Shown here: piece by piece, positions 10,401 to 17,647 of the stretch | How positions within the stretch are numbered: the stretch's first letter is position 1 | Layout of the letters: each line of letters starts with the position of its first letter | Notes under the pieces: model-generated | What the model was told of the DNA's origin: nothing | Databases searched by the model: none | Seen by the model: only the letters and a program-made list of their open reading frames with translations | Program-made: the position numbers and the translations under genes | DNA from: G965233625 sp965233625 | GTDB lineage: Bacteria > Planctomycetota > Planctomycetia > Pirellulales > Pirellulaceae | Direction of reading: 5' to 3' | Length of the DNA stretch: 64,000 bases | Assembly (NCBI GenBank): GCA_965233625.1 | Contig: OZ247499.1 | Location: forward strand, 7,440,001 to 7,504,000

Positions 10401-10694
10401 GAACCTGCTGCAGAGAATCACTCGGCGATGCGTAAAGCGAAGCTGCTTTCCGCACCATCTGAAACCGCGCCGGTGAAAACTCCCGCAGAACAGAGTGTGC
10501 CTGACGCGCTGGACCCGTTGCGGCTTCTGCCCGCACAGCCTGCTGCTCCACCCGCGCAGAATCGCACGCCGCTTCTGCTGCCGCCGGTGCCAGGGGATGC
10601 ATCGGATGAGAAGAAGCCGGCGAACGACTGGCCGCGGCGCGACACCGCCGTGAAGCCCGCGGCGTTTGATCTGAAAGCGCTCCTGCGGAAATAG
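7407..10694 (+). CDS. TolC-like outer membrane efflux lipoprotein with a large insert
   Basis: The 1095-residue protein begins with a lipoprotein signal: a hydrophobic stretch, then ATGC with Cys26 as the likely lipidated residue. Two outer-membrane-efflux-type helical regions are visible, near residues 340-400 and 690-880, with typical Gln/Ala-rich phrases such as NSLQVQQARQALY. Between them lies a charged insert of about 250 residues with coiled-coil character. The C-terminus is a Pro/Ala/Glu-rich tail of about 190 residues. The family's usual length is 420-500 residues, so this is more than double. It probably forms a trimeric outer-membrane channel for efflux or type I secretion. No inner-membrane pump or adaptor lies next to it. 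Confidence 0.82.
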   Translation: MRMHVHHSFRLLCLILVAVAIAATGCSRAFYREQADLDAYTLIEEKANHPHWDLEQYSIELPYGSRMYDPFCKDGPPMPRDDAKSHELMHYIDGKRAFPKWHANGDTPYVENPVWAAQLPMDEDGVVEIDEDGAVRMALLHSPDYQSQLETLYLSALDVSFERFRFDTQFFGGVQAQFTADGVTRGGGESSSQLQAGTFSTGPRGIGFQKLGATGTELIVGLANSIVWEFSGPDTQMATTLLDFALVQPLLRGAGRDRVLESLTVSERNLLANVRQMERFKRAFYVETVTGRNAGPGPVRRTGTSAASFATGDGGVNPGQVGGYLGLVQQLQQIRNQETNVAALRGSLAELEAYSMAGRINSLQVQQARQALYGAESRLISSKTNYESSLDAYKISLGLPPQLKVEISDRIVQPFNLVTPDILQTQSELGKLQNDIGDVILKALGEAPGAAAKDAKYQCDLDKVAKGALPKEDGPEPELAPGVVVPELPPPAAPEDDAPGRLAGDLKIDWNENVAREVASLKQQIEKLKEIRRKVSETTVPSAKADIEKLVEVMDERVADLEELRKRPPRKSFAYSDDETVPRYDVSPDVLNIERLRRTPDLLRDALACLERKLADHPQSLEEQLKTLTKNVNSIEQDGPELGTEALTKALREKAFQPLPQLIKELVDIVQEIMLIQARARTETVRLPAVDLQPAEALEIARQYRRDWMNTRAALVDSWRLIEFNADELESSLNILFSGDIGAVGDNPLNLQADAGRLRVGVQFDAPLNRLAERNSYRQALITYQQARRSYYRFQDGAAQGLRAILRNVELNQLNFELRREAIRTAIEQFELAQLERPPRPGELEAQQFGATTTRDLVSALNDLQSAQNDFLSVWLSYESLRRSLDLDLGIMQLTPEGIWVDPGPVGGKNGIRLPEACLTPIDNRSPLLDLQPVPESDTAPPATEEPAGEEIETPPPVKDDGEVLLYDLLQAAGPSVTGKGELKAAGASSAQVIENVEEPAAENHSAMRKAKLLSAPSETAPVKTPAEQSVPDALDPLRLLPAQPAAPPAQNRTPLLLPPVPGDASDEKKPANDWPRRDTAVKPAAFDLKALLRK

Positions 10695-10704
10695 CCGCAA
10701 CACG

Positions 10705-11436
10705 TCAAAGCAGTTCAAGATCCGCTTTCATCCTGTTGATGAAATCCCATGGCGGCTCCCGGATAAACTCGAATCCAGGGAAGCCGCCCCACGCGAAGGC
10801 ATGCCGCAGGTGCGCTACGAAGCTGCACCGGCGGCGTTCGTGCAGGACGAACGGGTCGATGCTATCGCGGTCGGTCGCCAGTTGATAAGGGCACCCGCCA
10901 CTGAGTCCGGCTTTCTGCGTATCATCAGGTGCGAACGGAATGCAGAATGGGGCGCCGCTTCCGCCGGGCGTCTCTTCGCTGTCTTGCTGCCGGTTCCAGG
11001 CCGCGAACTCTTGCAGGACGCTTTGTGCATCGAAGAACACCACCAGCGGGTCCGCCAGCCAGATACCTTCCTGCTGCCCTACACCCAGACAGCCTGTATT
11101 TGGCCAGCTGGGGTGGCTGCCGATGAGGCTGACGCAACCAACGACTTCCAGCCAGGCTTGCAGGGCGACAGGAACATAGATGCCGCGCGAAGCGAGAAGT
11201 TGCACGTTCTTCGCCACGTCCGCCTGCGGCGGCTGGTGCGCCATCTCTGGGGTGACGAATTCATAGCCGCTGTCTTGCAGGCGGTCGACAATCGTTTCCA
11301 CATTCCGCCGCGCGATCTGCATCATGCACCGCGCCTGATCCAGCGCGTTCGCGCGGAACTGGCTATCGTGCAGGGCATGGTCGGAGGTGGACGTGATCGC
11401 CCATTCCATCTGCCGGGTCCACAGTTCTTCGCTCAT
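10705..11436 (-). CDS. Hypothetical protein, weakly SMI1/KNR4-like
   Basis: The 243-residue product has no signal peptide or membrane segment and should be cytoplasmic. It contains a segment with a Trp/Pro pattern (VPVALQAWLEVVG, then DPLVVFF) that faintly recalls SMI1/KNR4 (SUKH) proteins. The C-terminus has aromatic phrases near RREP-type turns. I cannot assign a function. Its start overlaps the stop of the upstream TPR lipoprotein gene by four bases (ATGA), so the two are translationally coupled. It ends 10 bp from the convergent TolC-like gene. Confidence 0.65.
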   Translation of the reverse strand: MSEELWTRQMEWAITSTSDHALHDSQFRANALDQARCMMQIARRNVETIVDRLQDSGYEFVTPEMAHQPPQADVAKNVQLLASRGIYVPVALQAWLEVVGCVSLIGSHPSWPNTGCLGVGQQEGIWLADPLVVFFDAQSVLQEFAAWNRQQDSEETPGGSGAPFCIPFAPDDTQKAGLSGGCPYQLATDRDSIDPFVLHERRRCSFVAHLRHAFAWGGFPGFEFIREPPWDFINRMKADLELL

Positions 11437-12227
11437 GGGGCATCAGGCTTCTTTGCGGCCTTGAGCTGCGCGGCGTGAATGCGGGCGACTTCCCACATGT
11501 AGCGGTTTACACGCGGGTTGGGCTTGTCATTCGCCGCGGCTGCCAGGATGTGCTTGCGGGCCAGTGTTGGTTGATCGTTTACTTCGTAATGCAAACCTAA
11601 ATAGAGGTCCGCATAGAACATCCGCGCGGCGAGATCCTGCTCGGATGGTTCGCCTGCCTGCGCCGCCTTGAGCACGTCCGCCGGTTTGGCTTTGCCTTGA
11701 TACAGCCGGTAGATCTCCATCATCGGGACGCGTGGATCGTTCTTAATGGGGAGCAGATTGCGGCGTGCTTTGTAGACGCCATCAACCTGGGCGACGCACA
11801 GATACCGCCAGGCGGAATTCTCGAAGTCGTTATCGTGATAGGTCTGATACAACGCAAACTGGTCGGCGCCCTTCTTAAATTCGCCCGCATAGTAGCAGGA
11901 GATTCCGCGTTCCCACTGCCGGGAGGCCGCCGCGGGACGAAGGGCGACGTATTGATCGAACGCTTTGACAGATTCCGCCGGTTTGCCTGCACAGAACAAC
12001 TCACGGCCTAACAGGTAGTGGGCAACAGCAAGCTTCTCATCAGCGGCAACGGCGGCGCGGCCCAGCTGCACCGCCTTGGCATGATCGCCCGATGCTGCCG
12101 CCGATTGTGCCTTGCCGAGCAAGTCATACGCCTGTTGTTCGTCCGCAGACAGGCAGCCGCCGGCGATGAGCACCACGAAAAGCACTGGCAGCGGCCAATA
12201 AAACGGCGATATGTAAAATGGAGGCAT
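11433..12227 (-). CDS. TPR lipoprotein
   Basis: The 264-residue product has a signal sequence with a lipobox (IAGGC, Cys25), so it should be a lipoprotein. Tetratricopeptide-like helical pairs follow over about residues 30-130 and less clearly to 230. Such proteins usually act as scaffolds for protein contacts in the periplasm. It overlaps the downstream 10705-11436 gene by four bases, so the pair is one operon. The specific partner is unknown. Confidence 0.75.
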   Translation of the reverse strand: MPPFYISPFYWPLPVLFVVLIAGGCLSADEQQAYDLLGKAQSAAASGDHAKAVQLGRAAVAADEKLAVAHYLLGRELFCAGKPAESVKAFDQYVALRPAAASRQWERGISCYYAGEFKKGADQFALYQTYHDNDFENSAWRYLCVAQVDGVYKARRNLLPIKNDPRVPMMEIYRLYQGKAKPADVLKAAQAGEPSEQDLAARMFYADLYLGLHYEVNDQPTLARKHILAAAANDKPNPRVNRYMWEVARIHAAQLKAAKKPDAP

Positions 12228-12313
12228 CTGCTGAACCTGGGATGTCTAACTGGTGTCCAATCCGCCGTCGTAAGGCGGTATTCTCACACAATATATAATT
12301 AGCAAGCGTCGCA

Positions 12314-12342
12314 TTGCCGGTTAACCCGGTTGCTCCTATAAT
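12314..12342 (+). promoter_or_regulatory. Sigma-70-type promoter of rpmE
   Basis: TTGCCG at 12314-12319 and TATAAT at 12337-12342 are separated by 17 bp, the ideal spacing for the vegetative sigma factor. Transcription would begin near 12349 and give a leader of about 80 nt before rpmE. Confidence 0.65.
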
Positions 12343-12430
12343 TTGCAACTCAAATCTAGCAAGTGGCCCGGTGACTGCGCTGTATCGTTCAGCGTAGGGA
12401 TTAGCCTGGCCCGGGTTAAGGAATATTGTG

Positions 12431-12703
12431 ATGAAAAGTGACATCCATCCTGACTATCAGGAAACCGTGGTGAAGTGCGGTTGTGGTAACGAGTTTACCA
12501 CACGTAGCACCCGCCCCGAATTGAAGATCGATATCTGCAACGCCTGCCACCCGTTTTATACGGGTAAGCTGAAGTACGTAGACGCTGCGGGCCGTATTGA
12601 GAAGTTCCAGAGCAAGTTCAAAAAGGGCAGCTACGGCAGCCTGCAAAAGGGCAAGAAGAAAGCCGCCGCCAAGCCCGAAGAAGGCGCCGCTGGCGATTCT
12701 TAG
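12431..12703 (+). CDS. rpmE: 50S ribosomal protein L31
   Basis: The product is the bacterial L31 protein of the large ribosomal subunit. It starts MKSDIHP, as the family does, and has the zinc-binding Cys set: CGC near residue 16 and CNAC near residue 36. It is therefore the zinc-containing form. A Lys/Ala/Glu-rich tail extends the normal protein by about 15 residues. I chose ATG 12431 over the GTG at 12428 because the family starts MK and because AAGGA at 12418-12422 is 8 nt upstream. It precedes prfA and prmC, a common bacterial gene order. Confidence 0.93.
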   Translation: MKSDIHPDYQETVVKCGCGNEFTTRSTRPELKIDICNACHPFYTGKLKYVDAAGRIEKFQSKFKKGSYGSLQKGKKKAAAKPEEGAAGDS

Positions 12704-12810
12704 CCGACCTCTACGCACCGTCCCGCCGGTCAAGGCGCCGGGCCATTGGCTATAGCGCCGCAGACTTCGAGTTATGGTCTGACTGGTAGAACTCTCCGAC
12801 GGTTTTGCAG

Positions 12811-12870
12811 TTTCCCGCCCTGCATGCTTCACAGCAAAGCGTGCAGGGCTGTGCGGGAAATTCTCTTCTT
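12811..12870 (+). terminator. Likely terminator after rpmE
   Basis: A long GC-rich hairpin (12811-12823 pairing with 12842-12860, with a small bulge) is followed by a pyrimidine-rich stretch with many T. It lies in the 290-bp gap between rpmE and prfA, so the two may not be strictly co-transcribed. Confidence 0.5.
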
Positions 12871-12992
12871 TCGCGCAAGTAACACGCATCTCGCGCTGTT
12901 ATTGCAGTAGCATCAACGCAGTTCCACATTCAATTTCAGGCGGACAGGCCACATCCCTGACAGATGCGGCCAGATTTAGAGGCAACGGACCA

Positions 12993-14075
12993 ATGGGTAT
13001 TCGCGACGAACTAGAGAAACGGCTCGCGCGGTTCGAAGAACTTGAACAGCAGATGACCGACCCGGAAGTGCTTGGCGATGGTAACCGGATTGCCGCGGTC
13101 GCCCGTGAACACGGCTCGCTGGCCAAGGCCGCCAACCGTTTCCGCCGCTTCAAAGAGCTGAATGATCAGCTGGTGGAACTCAAGGAAATGGCCGCCAGCG
13201 ATGACCCGGAAGAGCGGGAAATGGCGGAAGCGGAACTGGAAGACATCCGTGGGCAGCGGGAAGAGATCTGGGAAGAGATCCTCACCGAAAGCGTCGGCGG
13301 AGACGAGGCAGGCCGCGGTCGCTGCGTGATGGAAATCCGCGCCGGCGCCGGTGGCGACGAGGCCGCGCTGTTCGCCCGCAACCTGTTCGACATGTATAAG
13401 AAGCATGCAGAAAACCGCGGCTGGAAGTTTGAAGTGCTGGAGGCCAGCCCGACCGAACTGGGCGGTTTCAAAGAAATCTCCCTCAGTATCGCGGGCGAAG
13501 GCGTCTACCGTGAACTTCAGTACGAAAGCGGCGGCCACCGGGTGCAGCGCGTGCCGGAAACCGAAACCAAGGGCCGCATTCACACTTCCGCCGCAACGGT
13601 CGCCGTGATGCCCGAGCCGGAAGACGTTGAAATCAACATTTCCCCTGACGATTATCGCAAAGACACCTTCAGCGCCAGCGGTCCCGGTGGTCAGCATGTG
13701 AATAAGACCGACAGCGCCGTGCGGTTGACACACCTGGAAACCGGTATCGTTGTTTCGATGCAGGACGAAAAGAGCCAGCACAAGAACCTGGCCAAAGCGC
13801 TCCGTGTGCTGAAGTCCCGTCTGTTCGACGCTAAGCAACAGGAAGAGGCGGCTAAGCGAGCCGAGGAGCGTAAAACGCTGATTGGCTCCGGTGACCGCAG
13901 CCAGCGCATCCGCACCTATAACTTCCCGGAAAACCGCGTGACGGATCACCGTATCAACTTGACGCTGTACAAGCTGGATCAGGTCATCGCGGGCGATGTA
14001 CAATCGCTGACAGACGGGCTTGTGGAGCACGATCGCCAGGCGCTGCGCGACGAAATGGGCGATCTCGATTCGTAA
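12993..14075 (+). CDS. prfA: Peptide chain release factor 1
   Basis: The 360-residue protein is class I release factor RF1, which reads UAA and UAG stop codons on the ribosome and triggers release of the finished peptide. The catalytic GGQ motif is in GPGGQHVNK. The codon-reading tripeptide of the PxT type is PET, in RVPETET, which fits RF1 and not RF2. The length is standard. The gene is 14 bp upstream of prmC, whose product methylates the Gln of GGQ, so the two form a functional pair. Confidence 0.96.
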   Translation: MGIRDELEKRLARFEELEQQMTDPEVLGDGNRIAAVAREHGSLAKAANRFRRFKELNDQLVELKEMAASDDPEEREMAEAELEDIRGQREEIWEEILTESVGGDEAGRGRCVMEIRAGAGGDEAALFARNLFDMYKKHAENRGWKFEVLEASPTELGGFKEISLSIAGEGVYRELQYESGGHRVQRVPETETKGRIHTSAATVAVMPEPEDVEINISPDDYRKDTFSASGPGGQHVNKTDSAVRLTHLETGIVVSMQDEKSQHKNLAKALRVLKSRLFDAKQQEEAAKRAEERKTLIGSGDRSQRIRTYNFPENRVTDHRINLTLYKLDQVIAGDVQSLTDGLVEHDRQALRDEMGDLDS

Positions 14076-14089
14076 TCAGGGATGTAGCG

Positions 14090-14965
14090 ATGTCTCAGAC
14101 GGAAGTATGGACGATCCAGCGGCTACTCGACTGGACCACGGACTATTTCAAAGGCCGCGGTATGGAGAACGCGCGGCTGGAGGCGGAACTACTGCTGGCT
14201 CACGCCCTACAGTGCGAGCGGCTGAACCTGTATCTGGAAGGCTTCAAAGAACCTGTCGCGGACGAACCGCGCGCCAAGTTCCGCGAACTGGTGAAACGCC
14301 GGGCGGCGGGCGAGCCGTGTGCGTACCTGCTGGGCGAGAAGGAGTTCTACTCGCTGAAATTCCGCGTCAATTGCGACGTGCTGATCCCCCGCCCCGAAAC
14401 AGAATCGCTGGTGCTGGCGCTGATTGACCAGGCGCAGAAACTGTTGACGGCGGACGAAAGCCGGACGCTGACTGTCGCAGATGTCGGTTGTGGCAGCGGC
14501 GCTATCGGCGTCAGCGCGGCCCATTATCTACCCCGTACGCAGGTAACCTTGCTCGACATCAGCCCGGCGGCTCTGGAAGTTGCCGCAGGCAATGTGCACG
14601 ATCATAAGGTCGACGATAAAACGCAGCTTATAGAAAGCAATCTGCTGGCCGCGTTGCCCGCAGATCAGAAGTTCGACTTCATCGTCAGTAATCCACCTTA
14701 TATTACGCAAGAAGAATACGACGGCCTGCCCATCCATATCAAAGATCACGAACCACGCGTCGCATTGCTCAGCGGGCCGGATGGCACCGAGGTGATCGTC
14801 CGGCTGATCGAACAGGCTGCCACACGGCTGCGGCCCGGCGGCTGGCTGATGATGGAAATCAGCCGCACTATCGCTCCGCAAGTGCAGAAACTGCTTGAGG
14901 ATAGCGGAAAGTTCCAGAATATTTCGATCAATAAAGAGCTTGTTGCCCGGGCGCAATTGCTTTAA
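14090..14965 (+). CDS. prmC: Release factor glutamine N5-methyltransferase
   Basis: The 291-residue protein is PrmC (HemK). It transfers methyl from S-adenosylmethionine to the glutamine of the GGQ motif in release factors. The AdoMet-binding motif is DVGCGSGAIG at 131-140 and the catalytic NPPY is at 201-204. The N-terminal helical domain that binds the release factor covers about 1-85. It directly follows prfA, with a 14-bp gap, and is surely in the same operon. Confidence 0.95.
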   Translation: MSQTEVWTIQRLLDWTTDYFKGRGMENARLEAELLLAHALQCERLNLYLEGFKEPVADEPRAKFRELVKRRAAGEPCAYLLGEKEFYSLKFRVNCDVLIPRPETESLVLALIDQAQKLLTADESRTLTVADVGCGSGAIGVSAAHYLPRTQVTLLDISPAALEVAAGNVHDHKVDDKTQLIESNLLAALPADQKFDFIVSNPPYITQEEYDGLPIHIKDHEPRVALLSGPDGTEVIVRLIEQAATRLRPGGWLMMEISRTIAPQVQKLLEDSGKFQNISINKELVARAQLL

Positions 14966-15148
14966 CGACGGCTGGTTGCACAAATAGCGGTGGACCAATC
15001 GCGTAAGGCTCGTTGGGATTCTGCGGACTCCCATTGCAAGATTACACGCTGTCGGGAGAATAACGGGTTATTGCACGCCGTTACGGCCCCATTCCAACCA
15101 AATCTTCTGGCACATCCGCCTGCCCCCAGCCCGAAAGGCTGATTAGAC

Positions 15149-17566
15149 GTGGATAAACGATTTCTGACCTTCTGCGCCGGCACTGCGGCCATCTTTCTCA
15201 CCTATTTCGCCGTTTCGCAGTTCTTTGCAGGCAACGAACCCGCTGAACCTGCCGCCGACGTAGCCGCTGCCGACGCAACTGCGGTCGGCGCTGACGCTGC
15301 CCCATCGGTCGATGGCGAGCCCGAACCGCCCGCCGACGGAGGCGCCGCCGACGGCAACGAGCCACCAGCAGATGACCCGAAGCCAGGCGAAGACAAGCCG
15401 GAAACAGAAGAACCAGAAGCGGCCAAGAAGCTCGAGCAGAAGTGGGTGGCGATCGGATCGATCGACCCTGACCTAGAGAAAAATCCATACCGCCTGTTAG
15501 CGACTTTCAATACCAAGGGCGGCACCGTCGAGCGAATTGAACTGGCCAATCCGCGTTACCGCGATCTGCAACTGAAGCACGGCTACATCGGCTCGCTGGC
15601 GCTGACCGCCACCAAAGACGGCGCCTTGATTCATGTGACCGGTGACGGCACGCCTGCCAAAGACGCAGGGCTAAAGCCAGGTGATCTGATTCAGGAAGTC
15701 AACGGCGCCGCGGTGAAGACGCCCCTGGAATTCCGCGGTGCGATGGAAGACACGCAGCCTGGCGATGTCATCAAACTGAAAGTGAAGTCCAAGGAAGGTA
15801 AAGCTTCCACCGTCGAGATGCTGGCCATCCGCCGCCCGGTTTCTATTCTCCGGCCGGAACCTTATGTCGACGCGGCGCCGCGTGCTGATTGGCTGCCCTT
15901 GTCGTACCGCATGACTTTGATGGGCGATAAGTCCACCAAGGCAGGCACCGTTTCTTCCATGCTCACTGGCAACTGGGAACTGGATGAGGAAGAAACCACG
16001 GGCGACACCGTCGTGTTCCGCCGCCTGCTGACTGAAAAGGAAAGTGCTGATGCGGGTCTGAGCGGAAAATGGGAAGTGGCCAAACGGTTTTCGCTAACGA
16101 AAGCCGCCGGCGCCGAAGAGGCAGAAGCAACCGCGGCTGAGGCGCCAACCGATGGCTCCACGGTTATTCCGCAGACCGGCTATCATCTAAACCTCGAAAT
16201 CGAGATCACCAACCGCAGCGAAAAAGAGCAGAGCGTCCGTTACGCACTGTACGGTCCACAAGGGCTGCCATCAGAGGGCTGGTGGTTTCTAAATAAAATC
16301 AGCCCCAGCATCTGGGGAGGGGCCGGCGCCCGCGATATCGTCTGGAAGACCGTCGCCAACGGCCACACGCTGCTGGGTTGTAGCACCATCTATAAGAATG
16401 CCTGGAACGCGCCCGGCGATAACCAGCTGTTCAAGGCAACGTCGAATCCAGCGGACCGTGACAATTCGACCGTGAATTACGTTGCGGTGGATACGCAGTA
16501 TTTCGCCTCGGCCATCCTGCCGGCAACCGGCGACAAGATGAAACCCGGTCAGCTGTCGGCCGCTTACGCGCTGGTGCTGGGCGAAGCTACCAAAGAAGGT
16601 GCCTCGCGTGCGAAGGCGGCCAACACATCGTTCCGCCTTGAGAGCATGGCCGCAAAGGTTAAACCAGAAGCCAGCATGAAGCAAAGTTTCGTGCTGTTCG
16701 CCGGTCCTAAAGAACCGCCGCTGGTGGATGAATACGGCCTGGGCGAAACGGTTTATTACGGCTGGTTTGGCATCGTGTCGAAGCCGCTGGTGCAGATTCT
16801 GGACATCTTCTACTGGATCACGGGCAGCTACGGTCTGTCCATCATTCTGTTGACGATCTGTGTGCGTGGCTGCATGTTCCCCCTGAGCCGCAAAGCCGCC
16901 CGCAACGCCCAGATGATGCAACATCTGGCGCCGCAGATGAAGGAGATCCGCGAGAAGTACAAGAACGATATGGAGAAGCAGCAGCAGGCGCAGAAAGAAC
17001 TATTCGCGCGGCACAACTACAATCCGTTCGGCGGCTGCCTGCTGATGTTCGTCCAGTTGCCAATCTTCCTGGGACTGTACCGCGGTCTGTCAGTGGATAT
17101 CGCACTGCGTGACCGCCCGCTGATTCCCGGCATGCCGTGGTGCTCTAACCTGGCGGCGCCCGACCAGTTGATTTACTGGGGAACGTCGCCGGAATATTTC
17201 CTAAGCGAAACCGGCTGGCTGGGTCCGTATCTCAACATTCTGCCGCTTGTCACGGTCTGCCTGTTCCTGGTGCAGCAGAAGCTGTTCACCCCGCCCGCGA
17301 CGGATGAGCAGACGAAGATGCAGCAGCAGATGATGTCTTTCATGACGCTGTTCATCGGACTGATGTTCTTCAAGGTTCCCGCTGGTCTGTGCATCTACTT
17401 CATCACGTCCAGCCTGTGGGGCATCTGCGAACGTAAGCTGATTCCGAAGCCGGAGATCAAAGAGGCGCCGAACGACCGCATACGCAAAGGCCCATCTCCT
17501 GGCGGAGGCGGTGGAAAGCCCAAGGACAAAAACCGTGACAAACGCCGCTCCAAGAAGAAGCGTTGA
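15149..17566 (+). CDS. yidC: Membrane protein insertase YidC with an internal PDZ domain
   Basis: The 805-residue protein is YidC/Oxa1, which inserts proteins into the inner membrane. An N-terminal membrane segment (about 5-25) is followed by an acidic Ala/Pro/Glu linker (about 28-95) and the periplasmic domain. The conserved core has several membrane helices from about residue 545 on, and the tail is very basic, ending KKR. The periplasmic part contains a clear PDZ-type segment at about 150-228 (GTPAKDAGLKPGDLI, then a PGD phrase), which is not part of ordinary YidC. The start is GTG at 15149, with AAAGG 10 nt upstream. The family's usual length is 540-620 residues. Confidence 0.93.
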   Translation: MDKRFLTFCAGTAAIFLTYFAVSQFFAGNEPAEPAADVAAADATAVGADAAPSVDGEPEPPADGGAADGNEPPADDPKPGEDKPETEEPEAAKKLEQKWVAIGSIDPDLEKNPYRLLATFNTKGGTVERIELANPRYRDLQLKHGYIGSLALTATKDGALIHVTGDGTPAKDAGLKPGDLIQEVNGAAVKTPLEFRGAMEDTQPGDVIKLKVKSKEGKASTVEMLAIRRPVSILRPEPYVDAAPRADWLPLSYRMTLMGDKSTKAGTVSSMLTGNWELDEEETTGDTVVFRRLLTEKESADAGLSGKWEVAKRFSLTKAAGAEEAEATAAEAPTDGSTVIPQTGYHLNLEIEITNRSEKEQSVRYALYGPQGLPSEGWWFLNKISPSIWGGAGARDIVWKTVANGHTLLGCSTIYKNAWNAPGDNQLFKATSNPADRDNSTVNYVAVDTQYFASAILPATGDKMKPGQLSAAYALVLGEATKEGASRAKAANTSFRLESMAAKVKPEASMKQSFVLFAGPKEPPLVDEYGLGETVYYGWFGIVSKPLVQILDIFYWITGSYGLSIILLTICVRGCMFPLSRKAARNAQMMQHLAPQMKEIREKYKNDMEKQQQAQKELFARHNYNPFGGCLLMFVQLPIFLGLYRGLSVDIALRDRPLIPGMPWCSNLAAPDQLIYWGTSPEYFLSETGWLGPYLNILPLVTVCLFLVQQKLFTPPATDEQTKMQQQMMSFMTLFIGLMFFKVPAGLCIYFITSSLWGICERKLIPKPEIKEAPNDRIRKGPSPGGGGGKPKDKNRDKRRSKKKR

Positions 17567-17578
17567 TTTACCTCAAAC

Positions 17579-17603
17579 CCGTAGGGCAGGCGCCTGCCTG
17601 CCG
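17579..17603. repeat. Copy of the dispersed GTAGG-CAGGCGCCTG palindromic repeat
   Basis: This sequence in the yidC-mnmE gap matches the left arm at 832-855 at most positions, with the shared core CAGGCGCCTGCCTG. Only one arm is present here. The core is itself palindromic. It shows that the element recurs in intergenic DNA of this genome. Confidence 0.6.
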
Positions 17604-17647
17604 CACGATGGACATCCTTAGACGAAGCCTTGCGGACGGTTGCCTGA

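Noticed and set aside
13011..14030. 339-residue open frame opposite prfA
   Set aside because: It lies wholly antisense to a clear RF1 gene and has no recognised domain. It results from codon use on the other strand.
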